From assembly GCA_046727855.1 (NCBI GenBank), contig JBKPDL010000190.1, positions 1 through 20,270 on the forward strand: a DNA stretch of 20,270 nt. The letters are read 5' to 3'. Numbering within the stretch: the first letter of the stretch is position 1; each line of letters opens with the position of its first letter. The stretch is from DASPWV01 sp046727855. GTDB lineage: Bacteria; Acidobacteriota; Vicinamibacteria; Vicinamibacterales; UBA2999. Positions 13,505 to 20,270 of this stretch are shown here, piece by piece. Both the position numbers and the translations under genes were made by a program. The notes beneath the pieces are model-generated. The model worked only from the letters and a program-made list of their open reading frames with translations, had not been told where the DNA came from and did no database searches.

Positions 13505-13719
13505 GATCTCGAGGCCCGCGAATCACGCGCGCGCGCGAGCTGTTGCTTCGAGGTACGCCCATTTCGGACGTCGCCGCTGCGGTTGGCTACGGCGACCAGA
13601 GTCATTTCACTCACCGCTTCAAACGGCTGCTGGGGGTGACGCCGGGACAGGTCGCCGCACAGCGAAGGAGCAACGATGGCAGCAACCAATCTCGCAGAGA
13701 AACTTTCCACGTTCTCTGA
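13505..13719 (+). pseudogene. C-terminal remnant of an AraC-family regulator
   Basis: Read from about 13531, the frame gives ARELLLRGTPISDVAAAVGYGDQSHFTHRFKRLLGVTPGQ, which is the second helix-turn-helix and tail of an AraC/XylS DNA-binding domain. The first HTH and the sensor domain are absent: the frame is closed by TGA at 13504 and no start codon precedes the homology. The frame runs on to a TGA at 13717-13719, overlapping the first 44 bases of the cupin gene. The remnant therefore also supplies the cupin's ribosome binding site. The 230 bases between tetR and this remnant hold nothing else I can identify. Confidence 0.75.
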
Positions 13720-14026
13720 GCACTGGCAGCCGCGTGTCATCGGGCAGTTCAACGGTCACGACGTCATGGTGGCCAAGGTCAAGGGCGAGTTTGTCTGGCA
13801 TCAGCACGATGACACGGACGACTTTTTCCTTGTCCTCAACGGCCATCTCACGATTCGCATGCATGACGGAGATGTCGCGCTTGGTCCTGGCGATGTCTTC
13901 GTTGTTCCCAAAGGCGTGCAGCACTGCCCGGTTGCTGAAGAAGAAGCACACATTCTCCTTATTGAACCCATGGGCACTCCGAACACCGGAAACGCCGCAA
14001 CCGCCGCACCACGACGGGTCATCTGA
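13676..14026 (+). CDS. Single-domain cupin protein
   Basis: The 116-residue protein is a small cupin: motif 1 GEFVWHQHDDTDDFFLVLNG (about residues 37-56) and motif 2 PGDVFVVPKGVQHCP (about 72-86). The two histidines of HQH and the motif-2 histidine are the likely metal ligands. The position usually held by Glu in motif 1 is Asp here. No catalytic activity can be assigned; such proteins bind small ligands or act as simple dioxygenases or isomerases. The ATG at 13676 has AAGGAG about 6-7 bases upstream, inside an AraC remnant. It lies in the same direction as the ArsR-SRPBCC pair, 72 bases ahead of it. Confidence 0.88.
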   Translation: MAATNLAEKLSTFSEHWQPRVIGQFNGHDVMVAKVKGEFVWHQHDDTDDFFLVLNGHLTIRMHDGDVALGPGDVFVVPKGVQHCPVAEEEAHILLIEPMGTPNTGNAATAAPRRVI

Positions 14027-14075
14027 TCAGGCGAGAATCACTGTTCTCACCCTCGAGCGATCCTCGACCGGGACG

Positions 14076-14103
14076 TTGACATATTCCTTAATCGGAATAT
14101 GAT
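14076..14103 (+). promoter_or_regulatory. Promoter with an embedded ArsR-type operator
   Basis: TTGACA (14076-14081) and TATGAT (14098-14103) are 16 bases apart. Between them ATATTCC (14081-14087) and GGAATAT (14094-14100) form a perfect 7-bp inverted repeat with a 6-base centre, so a repressor dimer would sit exactly on the spacer. Transcription would start near 14110, after the ATG at 14099. Confidence 0.65.
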
Positions 14104-14452
14104 CGCCTCTGTGCCGCGCGCTGCAACCACGTCTGACGTTTTCAATGCCGTCGCCGAATCCCGCCGACGGGACATTCTGGAGTATCTCGCCTCACGTGAG
14201 CGTCCGGTGGGCGACATCGTCTCGACGCTCGGCCTGGGGCAGCCGTCGGTCTCGAAACACTTGAAGGTGCTCCTCAGGGTGGGCCTCGTCGATGTGCGGC
14301 GGGAAGGACGTCAAGTCTTCTATCGCACCAACGTTGCGGCTCTCAAGCCGCTCTCTGACTGGACGCGGTACTTCGAGCGCTTCTGGCAGTATCAACTCGC
14401 ACGCGTCAAAGCGCGCGCGGAGGGGACGGCAGACCCCCACTCCGGCCGGTGA
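14099..14452 (+). CDS. ArsR-family regulator of an SRPBCC gene
   Basis: The protein, up to 117 residues, is a compact winged-helix ArsR/SmtB-type regulator: DVFNAVAESRRRDILEYLASRERPVGDIVSTLGLGQPSVSKHLKVLLRVGLVDVRREGRQVFYRTN, with the recognition helix at QPSVSKHLKVL. It lacks the CxC metal motif, as is usual for the ArsR group linked to SRPBCC/AHSA1 genes. An ATG at 14099 is given as the start, but the best promoter would start the RNA near 14110, where the in-frame GTG at 14111 would make a leaderless message. The operator between -35 and -10 predicts autorepression. The SRPBCC gene begins 28 bases after its stop. Confidence 0.88.
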   Translation: MIASVPRAATTSDVFNAVAESRRRDILEYLASRERPVGDIVSTLGLGQPSVSKHLKVLLRVGLVDVRREGRQVFYRTNVAALKPLSDWTRYFERFWQYQLARVKARAEGTADPHSGR

Positions 14453-14480
14453 CGGCCCGGATTTCGATGATGGAGGAACT

Positions 14481-14945
14481 GTGGCTGTAACGGCACTGAC
14501 ATTGGAAAACCTGACCTTGAACATCACGCACGAAATCCACGTGCGAGCATCGTTGAGTGGCACCTTCGATGCGCTTCTTGAGCTGATAGGACCAGCGAAC
14601 GAAACGCGCGACGGTACACCGCTGCCAATGGTCATCGAACCGCGTCCGGGCGGCCGCTGGTTCCGCGACCTTGGTGATGACAACGGACATTTCTGGGGGC
14701 ACGTGCAGGCCATCAAACGACCCTCGTTGCTCGAGATCACCGGGCCGCTGTTCATGTCGTTCCCCGTTGTATCGAACGTGCAGTACCGCCTGAAGGAAAT
14801 GGATGGCGGCACGCTGATTACATTCCGTCATTCAGCGCTCGGGTTCGTGCCAGAGGAATACAGATCCGATCTTTCTCGTAACTGGCTGCTGCTGCTCGAG
14901 CGCGTGCGGAAGCAGGCTGAGACGAATCGATCGCAACAGTGCTGA
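14481..14945 (+). CDS. SRPBCC (AHSA1/START-like) domain protein
   Basis: The 154-residue protein belongs to the AHSA1/SRPBCC ligand-binding fold. It shows the opening ITHEIHVRASLSGTFDALLE, the central PGGRWFRDLGDDNGHFWGHV and the strands LLEITGPLF and GGTLITFRHSALG, ending in a long helix (NWLLLLERVRKQAE). The fold makes a deep hydrophobic pocket; the ligand is unknown. I chose the GTG at 14481 because GGAGG lies just upstream and the homology starts directly after it; no in-frame ATG is close. It follows the ArsR gene by 28 bases and is almost certainly its target. A short hairpin follows the stop. Confidence 0.87.
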   Translation: MAVTALTLENLTLNITHEIHVRASLSGTFDALLELIGPANETRDGTPLPMVIEPRPGGRWFRDLGDDNGHFWGHVQAIKRPSLLEITGPLFMSFPVVSNVQYRLKEMDGGTLITFRHSALGFVPEEYRSDLSRNWLLLLERVRKQAETNRSQQC

Positions 14946-14953
14946 ACAGGAGG

Positions 14954-14975
14954 CCAGATCATGTCGATGATCTGG
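14954..14975 (+). terminator. Hairpin just after the SRPBCC gene
   Basis: CCAGATCA (14954-14961) and TGATCTGG (14968-14975) are perfect 8-bp arms around a 6-base loop, 8 bases after the SRPBCC stop. There is no T-run, so this is at best a weak terminator or RNA-end stabiliser. It also overlaps a 14-codon frame (MSMIWTNGSVSACV) with AGGAGG before it, perhaps the start of a lost gene. The 227 bases to the next gene end hold nothing else recognised. Confidence 0.35.
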
Positions 14976-15172
14976 ACAAACGGCAGTGTTTCGGCATGCG
15001 TTTAGGTGCACGCCGTCTGATGTTCGCAAGGCACCCCGAAACGGACGCTGAGGTAGGAAGCGAGGACAGATGCGGGTCACGACTGAGATCCGGTACCGGC
15101 ATCTTCTCCGCTAGCAGTTCCCGGGTTTTGTTTTGCTTGCCCGGCTGTTGCGCCGTTCTTGTCAGAACCCCT

Positions 15173-15700
15173 TCACTCTTCGAGTACCTTGTGGACGAAG
15201 GCGACCGCTATCGAGCCCTCGCCGACGGCCGATGCCACGCGCTTGATGTTGCCGGACCTCACATCGCCAACAGCAAACACTCCCGGAAGGCTTGTTTCGA
15301 GGAGATACGGGGACCGAGCGAGCGGCCAACGTGCCGCGGCTAAATCCGCTTGCGAGACGTCGGGGCCGGTCTTGATGAAACCGTTGGCGTCCTGCGCGAC
15401 GCACCCGTTGAGCCAGCGGGTGTTTGGCACGGCGCCCGTCATGACGAAGACATGACGGATGCGATGCCTCTCAATCTCGCCTGTTTCGTTATTCCGCCAC
15501 TGTACCCGTTCGAGGTGAAGGTCGCCTTCAAGGGCGACGATTTCCGTGTGCGTGCGCAACACGATGGACGGCGTTTCTTCGATACGCCGGATCAAATACT
15601 TCGACATGCTGTCGGCGACCCCCCGGAGCGCACGAGCATGTGAACGCGCCTCGCGGTCTGCGAGAGAAACACCGCCGCCTGCCCCGCGGTCGGTCGATTC
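15173..15700 (-). pseudogene. C-terminal part of a thioredoxin reductase-like flavoprotein, frameshifted
   Basis: The frame that ends at 15173 carries ADSMSKYLIRRIEE, then EIVALEGDLHLERVQW, HVFVMTGAVPN, FIKTGPDVS, LLETSLPGVFAVGDVRSGNIKRVASAVGEGSIAVAF and a final HKVLEE. This is the second half of a thioredoxin-disulfide reductase-like protein, with the C-terminal FAD-binding GD motif. The preceding NADPH-domain segment AGQAAVFLSQTARRVHMLVRSG is in another frame; a one-base loss in the C6 run at 15619-15624 explains this. Nothing before AGQAAV is present, so the FAD-binding N-terminus and the CxxC-containing region are missing. Upstream it runs straight into a porin gene fragment. Confidence 0.8.
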
Positions 15701-15738
15701 CGTAAACGCCATCGTGAAAGCTGGTCCGCCAAAGCCGC

Positions 15739-16760
15739 GGATTTCCGGGATCGTGATCGCCGCTCGTGGCGAACACACGCATCCCAAGTCGCGCCCGTCG
15801 TGGCGGCCATGGGACTGCAAGTCCATGGTCCGATGCCAACGCCCACGCCCGAACCGGCGCGCCGGCGAACTGCCCGAGCTGCATGATGGCTTCCTGCTCG
15901 TAGTCGAAGGCTGCCGGCGCGCGCCAATGGCGGATGCCGAACGAATGGCGAACAGAGTCACCCACGCCTTGATCGAAGCGCGCGTCTTCGCGCTGCGCGC
16001 CGATGTAGTAGAGCGCCAGATTGCGGCCAGTTCGCGAGACACGACCAAATCCTCCAGTGCCCCAGACCAGCTGCGACGCATCCGCACGATCGTCCATGAC
16101 TCCCAGGATGTTTCGGACGGGCCGGATCACGATACTGTTCAGCGTCCACGCATCGCGGCGGCCGACCAGGCGCAGCCCCTCGAAGCTCCGCCGCGCATTC
16201 AATCCCTCCGCGGCTGAAAGGAGTCGGCCGGCCCCGAACGCCACTTCGTGACGTCCGGCCCGCAGCGTGACGGCGCGCGCGGATGATCGACCCCAGGTGA
16301 GATCGACAAATGCCTGATGGAGATCCAGGAGGTTCTCGTCTGTCGGTCGTGGACCGCCCACCCTGCCGCTCTCGATGCTGCTTTGAACGTCAAGGAAGAC
16401 GCGCGCATGTGAACCGAGGTGCCAATCCGAATGCAGAAGATACCGCTGAAGCGCGTAGCCGTTTCCACCCGGCGGCTGCAGTCCAAAACCAGGATTGCGG
16501 AATTGCTCGAAACGCCAGCGTGTTTCACCACCAATCGAGAGATACCAGTCCGGCCGGTCTCCAAGCGGAACGTATTTCAACCTATCAATCGCATCCGTGC
16601 GCAGGCGAGGGTCCCGGAGCGAGCTCCAGTCTTCGTCGTAGCGATACGGCTGATACGCCGGCCGCGGCGGGGGATCGCCCGCGTCTCCGGGTGTGGATTG
16701 TGCCGCCAGCGCTACAGCGACCAGGCAGCACAGTCCGACTGCTGCTGCAGCGACTCTCAT
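15739..16760 (-). pseudogene. N-terminal two-thirds of an alginate-export-type outer-membrane porin
   Basis: The frame starts at ATG 16760 with a signal peptide (MRVAAAAVGLCCLVAVALAAQS, cleavage likely near ALA-AQ). It continues RLKYVPLGDRPDWYLSIGGETRWRFEQF, the opening of the alginate_export (AlgE-like) beta-barrel family, and alternating barrel strands such as RVFLDVQSSIESGR, VTLRAGRHEVAFGAGRLL and WTLNSIVIRP. Homology stops near GMRVFATSGDHDPGNP, about residue 341; the remaining strands and the C-terminal aromatic residue are missing. The frame continues to 15528 only by chance through the reductase fragment. It begins 19 bases after the SnoaL-like gene, so it may once have been part of the molybdenum-enzyme operon. 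Confidence 0.75.
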
Positions 16761-16779
16761 CACCAACGACGCTCGACGG

Positions 16780-17277
16780 TCAGACGGTCGCCGGCTGTGG
16801 CACGGACCGCCGATCGACGCCGCGAATCAGGGCGTCGGGACGAACATTGTGTGGATGGTTCCACCCGCGATCCCACATGTAAATGACGAGATCCAGCGAG
16901 TTGTCGCCCACGTCGATTCGCGTGACCTTCCCGTTCCGAATGGTCAACAGCATGGTTTCAACCGAGGTGCCCTCGCGTCCGGTTGGCTTGAGACCGAACA
17001 CTTCTGTCGCATGCTTCCAGTGCAGGTTGAACGTGATGAACCCCCGGCCGTTACCCTGGTCGTCGAGGGCGAGGTGCTCGTCGACCAGATCGATCTGATA
17101 CGCGAATCCGCCGCCGAATTCCTTCGCCCAGGCTTTCAGAATCTCCAGCCCCCGAAAGTCGCGACCTGCCGGACTGTTAATCAGTACGTCCTTCGCAACG
17201 ATCGTGTCCCATCGGTCGAGTTCGAGCTTCTGCCACGCGTCGTAGAGTTCCATCGTGATCGAGTCTTTCGCAGCCAT
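16780..17277 (-). CDS. NTF2/SnoaL-like domain protein
   Basis: This 165-residue protein has the cone-shaped NTF2-like pattern: an N-terminal helix (MELYDAWQKLELDRWDTIVAKDVLINSPAG), the segment RGLEILKAWAKEFGGGFAYQIDLVDEHLAL, then a sheet with ITFNLHWKHATEVFG and VETMLLTIRNGKVTRIDVGDN. No catalytic Asp/His pair typical of SnoaL cyclases can be fixed with confidence, so the function (ligand binding, isomerase or none) is open. The ATG at 17277 has a GGAGGGAG ribosome binding site about 9 bases upstream. It lies 51 bases after the molybdenum subunit gene in the same direction and could be the operon's last intact gene. Confidence 0.82.
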   Translation of the reverse strand: MAAKDSITMELYDAWQKLELDRWDTIVAKDVLINSPAGRDFRGLEILKAWAKEFGGGFAYQIDLVDEHLALDDQGNGRGFITFNLHWKHATEVFGLKPTGREGTSVETMLLTIRNGKVTRIDVGDNSLDLVIYMWDRGWNHPHNVRPDALIRGVDRRSVPQPATV

Positions 17278-17328
17278 ACTCTGGTTCTCCCTCCGTGTAA
17301 GTCATGCACGTGCTTGAGTCCTCGGGAT

Positions 17329-19530
17329 CTATGACGCCATAGAGACGAGCGTCAGGCCGTGCCGCGAGAGTGGCAGCGAGCGATACCGCCGGCCTGTGGC
17401 CGCGAAGATGGCATTTGTCAGCGCGGGAATGACCGTCACCGGGCCGACTTCGCCGATGCCACCGAGTGGACGTGCCCCGCTGTTGACGAGATAGACATCG
17501 ACTGTCGGCATCTCGTGCATACGGAGCACTTGGTAATCGTGGAAGTTGCTTTCGACGACGCGGCCATCAGCAAACGTGATCTCGGACTTGAAGGCGCACG
17601 ACAAGCCCCACGCAACCCCGCCTTCGATCGAATTCGCGGAAATGCCCGGATCCAAAACGGTGCCGGGATCGACCGCGCAGACGACCTTGTCGATTTTGAT
17701 CATGCCAGTCTTCGGCACTGAGATTTCGACCACGTAAGCGGTTAACGTCCGGAAGGCTTCGCAGAAGGCGATGCCGCGATAGTGGCCGGGAGGCGCAGCC
17801 GTGGTCCACGCCGCACGCTGCGCCGCGAGATCCAACACGCGCAATGCGCGCGCGTCGTGCCCCAGCAGCTCGCGCCGGTAGTGGTAGGGATCTTGCCCCT
17901 TGCGATGGGCGAGTTCGTCGACAAAGCTCTCGACGGCGAAGAGATTGGGACCGTAGCCGGTCGTCTGGAGCACCGATGTCGGCACACCAACCTTCAGCAG
18001 CTTGAAGTCGACGCGCGTGCGGGGAATGCGGTACCGAAGGCCTCCTCTCTCATCGCCGCGATCGAGGAGACCCTCGCAGCAGCTCGGATCAAAGACGTCA
18101 GTCACGGCGGGCGGATACACGAACTGCAGGATGGACGGCGACACGAGCTTGTGGTCGATGTACTGCAACCGTCCGAACTCATCGATGCCCGACGTCAGGC
18201 GATGGACGACGGCGGGGCGGTAGATGTCGTGATGCGTGTCTTCTTCCCGCGACCAAATCAATTTGACGGGTCGGCGAACGGCTTTCGAGACAAGTGCGGC
18301 CTGCAGAACGAAGTCGGCAACGAGGCGGCGACCAAAGCCGCCGCCCAGAAGCGTCCGATTGATGGTGATGCGTTCCTTGGGGAGCTTCAGCGCCTGCGAC
18401 AAGACAATTTGCTGCAGTTCCTGTCCTTGCGTCGGCGCCCAAATGTCGCAGCGGTCGTCCGTCACGTGCGCCGAACAATTCATCGGCTCCATCGTTGCGT
18501 GCGCCAGGAACTGTGACTCGTACTCCGCCGTGTACGTGCTGGCGAAGCTGCGATTGGCGTCGCCCCCCGTGTGGACGGTGTGCCACGAATCCCCGTCGAG
18601 CGCTGCTCGGTACTGCTGGCGCAACGTCGCGGTACTGAGCGAGCGGTTTGCACCGGCATCAAAATCGATCTGAAGGGAATCGAGGGCGCGCCTCGCCTCC
18701 CAGTAGCTGTTCCCGACAACCGCGACGCCATCGGGAATGGGTACGACGTCGATCACACCGGGGAACGCAGCAATTGATGACTTGTCGAACTTTGCAGGCC
18801 CGCCCCCGAAAACCGGATTCATTCGAACGGCCGCGTACACCATGTCGGGCCGGACCACATCGATCCCGAAGATTGCCGTGCCGTCGACTTTCGATTGGTT
18901 CTCGACACGCGGGAGAGCCTTCCCGACAAGCGTCCATTGCGTAGTGGGTTTGAGGCGTGGTTTCACCGGCGGGATCTGCGTGGCGGCCTCCGCCGCGATG
19001 CGCCCGAAGGCGATTCGACGTCGGCTTGGCTGATGAATGACGTAACTGAGTGCGGTGCGGCACTCGGACGGTTTTGCATTCCAGCGCTTTGCAGCGGCGG
19101 CGATCAACATCGCCCTCGCCTTCGCTCCCATCTCGCGCATGAGATCGAAGAACGCTGTCGTGCTCTCGCTGTTGCCAGTGAATTGCCAGTTCACACGTGG
19201 ATTTCGGTACACAGGATCGGCAAGGGCATTTTCGAGCGTGATGTTGTGCCAATCCGCGCCCAGCTCGTCCGCCAGCACCGCGGGCAGTGTCGTCTGGATT
19301 CCCTGACCCATTTCGGCCTGCGACGAGATAATCGTGATGCGATTGTCCGGCGCAATTCTCACCCATGCATTGAGCGCGACCGGCTGGTTCGGTATTGATG
19401 CTTGGGCTGCGCCAACGTCCTCAGCTCCATGCAACAGCAACCCGCCACTCGCAAGCGCGGTCGTGATCACGAAGTGTCGACGCGTCACGGCAGATCCAGA
19501 CGTCAGGCGTTCTCGAGCTACTCGGGACAT
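17329..19530 (-). CDS. Molybdopterin-binding subunit of a xanthine dehydrogenase-family oxidoreductase (IorB-like)
   Basis: The 733-residue protein is a full-length molybdenum hydroxylase large subunit of the isoquinoline 1-oxidoreductase beta type. It has a twin-arginine signal (TRRHFVITTALASGG, Arg17-Arg18), AWVRIAPDNRITIISSQAEMGQGIQT, the DGTAIFGID domain start, TQGQELQQIV, the cofactor loop LLGGGFGRR, and near the C-terminus GGIGEVGP with the catalytic Glu at about 694. Such enzymes hydroxylate aromatic heterocycles or oxidise aldehydes in the periplasm. The substrate is not predictable. The ATG at 19530 follows AGGGGG and overlaps the cytochrome gene by 13 bases, indicating coupling. Partners are the [2Fe-2S] subunit and cytochrome upstream. 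Confidence 0.92.
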   Translation of the reverse strand: MSRVARERLTSGSAVTRRHFVITTALASGGLLLHGAEDVGAAQASIPNQPVALNAWVRIAPDNRITIISSQAEMGQGIQTTLPAVLADELGADWHNITLENALADPVYRNPRVNWQFTGNSESTTAFFDLMREMGAKARAMLIAAAAKRWNAKPSECRTALSYVIHQPSRRRIAFGRIAAEAATQIPPVKPRLKPTTQWTLVGKALPRVENQSKVDGTAIFGIDVVRPDMVYAAVRMNPVFGGGPAKFDKSSIAAFPGVIDVVPIPDGVAVVGNSYWEARRALDSLQIDFDAGANRSLSTATLRQQYRAALDGDSWHTVHTGGDANRSFASTYTAEYESQFLAHATMEPMNCSAHVTDDRCDIWAPTQGQELQQIVLSQALKLPKERITINRTLLGGGFGRRLVADFVLQAALVSKAVRRPVKLIWSREEDTHHDIYRPAVVHRLTSGIDEFGRLQYIDHKLVSPSILQFVYPPAVTDVFDPSCCEGLLDRGDERGGLRYRIPRTRVDFKLLKVGVPTSVLQTTGYGPNLFAVESFVDELAHRKGQDPYHYRRELLGHDARALRVLDLAAQRAAWTTAAPPGHYRGIAFCEAFRTLTAYVVEISVPKTGMIKIDKVVCAVDPGTVLDPGISANSIEGGVAWGLSCAFKSEITFADGRVVESNFHDYQVLRMHEMPTVDVYLVNSGARPLGGIGEVGPVTVIPALTNAIFAATGRRYRSLPLSRHGLTLVSMAS

Positions 19531-20096
19531 CGTGCGCCCCCTTCTACCCACTCTTGGAATCGTTGGGCGAATGCGTCATGTGAGATCGGCGGAAGCGGAC
19601 GACCCGGACCAGGATTCCAACTCGCCATCACGAGGCGATCATGCTTGACGTGCTCGAGTAATTTGGCCAGCCCATGGTTGCCGTTCTTTGATCGGTCCAA
19701 GAGCATCCGGCACTGATCGCCGGGGCTGAGCCCCCTCCACGCCATCGGTGTCGCTGCAGGTGGTAATCGCCAGTCTGGACCACCTGGTGGTGCATGAGGG
19801 ATCGTCGAACTCGTCTCTTGGTGGCAGTTCGTACAGCGCATCGCAGCGGCGCCACGGCCATCCGTGCCACGACGCACGTTCATCGAATGCAAACGTCCTT
19901 CTTCGCCTTGCAGCGGGGCATCGCCGCTGATGTGACAATTCGCACACCGGGGACTGGCAAGCACCGAGGCGACGGTGACGAACGCGCGTGCCGAATCTGC
20001 GTTCGCTTGCGCGCGGACGGGACGCCCTGGCGCGCGCACCATGGCGTACGCGCCGACTGCCACACACATCATGAAAATATGACCGCATCGACTCAT
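19518..20096 (-). CDS. Diheme cytochrome c-like electron-transfer subunit
   Basis: The 192-residue protein begins with a hydrophobic signal-like stretch (GHIFMMCVAVGAYAMV) and has two CxxCH heme motifs, CANCH at about 51-55 and CTNCH at about 88-92. It probably passes electrons from the molybdenum enzyme to the respiratory chain in the periplasm, in place of a fused cytochrome domain as in some isoquinoline-oxidoreductase-type enzymes. The ATG at 20096 has GGAG 8 bases upstream. The start forms an ATGA overlap with the [2Fe-2S] gene and its end overlaps the molybdenum subunit gene, so the three are one coupled operon. Axial ligands other than the two histidines cannot be read. Confidence 0.87.
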   Translation of the reverse strand: MSRCGHIFMMCVAVGAYAMVRAPGRPVRAQANADSARAFVTVASVLASPRCANCHISGDAPLQGEEGRLHSMNVRRGTDGRGAAAMRCTNCHQETSSTIPHAPPGGPDWRLPPAATPMAWRGLSPGDQCRMLLDRSKNGNHGLAKLLEHVKHDRLVMASWNPGPGRPLPPISHDAFAQRFQEWVEGGARCPE

Positions 20097-20270
20097 GCGC
20101 GCTTCTCCGTCGCGGCCAACGTGGCAGCGCGATGAATCGCCCGCCTCACGCGTTGGTAGGTGCCGCATCGACAGATATTGCCGGCCATCGCTCGATCGAT
20201 GGCCTCGTTGCTCGGCTTAGGAATCGCCGCCAACAACACGGCGGCGGCCATGATCTGGCCCGACTGGCAG
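20093..20270 (-). CDS. [2Fe-2S] ferredoxin subunit of the molybdenum oxidoreductase, C-terminal part (partial)
   Basis: The frame entering at the window edge reads CQSGQIMAAAVLLAAIPKPS, then AIDRAMAGNICRCGTYQRVRRAIHRAATLAA and a stop. This is the second iron-sulfur cluster domain of IorA/CoxS-type small subunits: the CQSG and CRCG cysteines hold the cluster that receives electrons from the molybdenum centre. The N-terminal plant-type [2Fe-2S] domain lies outside the window. The TGA stop overlaps the cytochrome start (ATGA). Identification is certain at family level; the start is not visible. Confidence 0.9.
   Translation of the reverse strand, partial: CQSGQIMAAAVLLAAIPKPSNEAIDRAMAGNICRCGTYQRVRRAIHRAATLAATEKRA

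Noticed and set aside
15528..16766. One 412-codon outer-membrane protein gene
   Set aside because: The last 60-70 codons translate thioredoxin-reductase DNA in a wrong frame; I split it into two pseudogenes.
1..20270. tRNA, rRNA, integrase, transposase or IS ends
   Set aside because: I looked for them by eye on both strands and saw none; this does not replace a covariance-model or IS search.

Overview
The window is about 20 kb of bacterial DNA of roughly 60% G+C. Gene content (DUF899, DoxX, VOC, DinB, SRPBCC, a rhodanese-ArsR sulfur operon, an isoquinoline-oxidoreductase-type molybdenum enzyme with a Tat signal, an outer-membrane alginate-export-type porin remnant) points to a Gram-negative, aerobic soil-type heterotroph. 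Acidobacteriota, perhaps the Vicinamibacteria, is my best guess. It is inference only; no rRNA, tRNA or housekeeping marker is present.

Layout. 1-640: two coupled membrane-protein genes of unknown function (minus). 815-1327: a DinB-fold protein (minus). 1555-2500: broken genes on the plus strand (sigma-54 AAA+ fragment, NAPE-PLD-type metallo-beta-lactamase fragment, frameshifted VOC gene), with a 24-bp perfect palindrome between the last two. 2585-4481: a MarR repressor divergent from an isoprenylcysteine-methyltransferase-type membrane enzyme and a membrane-anchored SAM methyltransferase, with two matching 17-bp operators over the divergent promoters. 4822-5580: DUF899 (minus). 5581-6294: a long intergenic region holding two copies of a dispersed repeat whose third copy lies over the 3' end of marR. 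6295-9192: a sulfur-type operon (ArsR-rhodanese fusion, stub of a YeeE/YedE transporter, persulfide-dioxygenase-like MBL enzyme, MFS transporter). 9382-10341: three consecutive gene remnants. 10513-13239 (minus): TetR repressor, DoxX, a receiver-like protein and an amidohydrolase, with the same operator in front of tetR and of doxX. 13505-14945 (plus): AraC remnant, cupin, then an ArsR-SRPBCC pair with an operator between its -35 and -10. 15173-16760 (minus): a chimera of the front of a porin gene and the back of a thioredoxin-reductase gene. 16780-20270 (minus): an NTF2/SnoaL-like protein downstream of a three-gene molybdenum oxidoreductase operon ([2Fe-2S] subunit, diheme cytochrome c, molybdopterin subunit), cut by the window end.

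Two themes stand out. First, most intact units are small one-component stress or detoxification circuits (MarR, TetR, two ArsR), each with a readable operator. Second, the window is unusually rich in decayed or fused genes: about ten remnants in 20 kb, several with junctions that simple sequencing error cannot explain. No CRISPR array, integrase, transposase or RNA gene was found. I did not find a clearly novel multi-gene system; the dispersed repeat family and the shared-operator regulons are the best leads.
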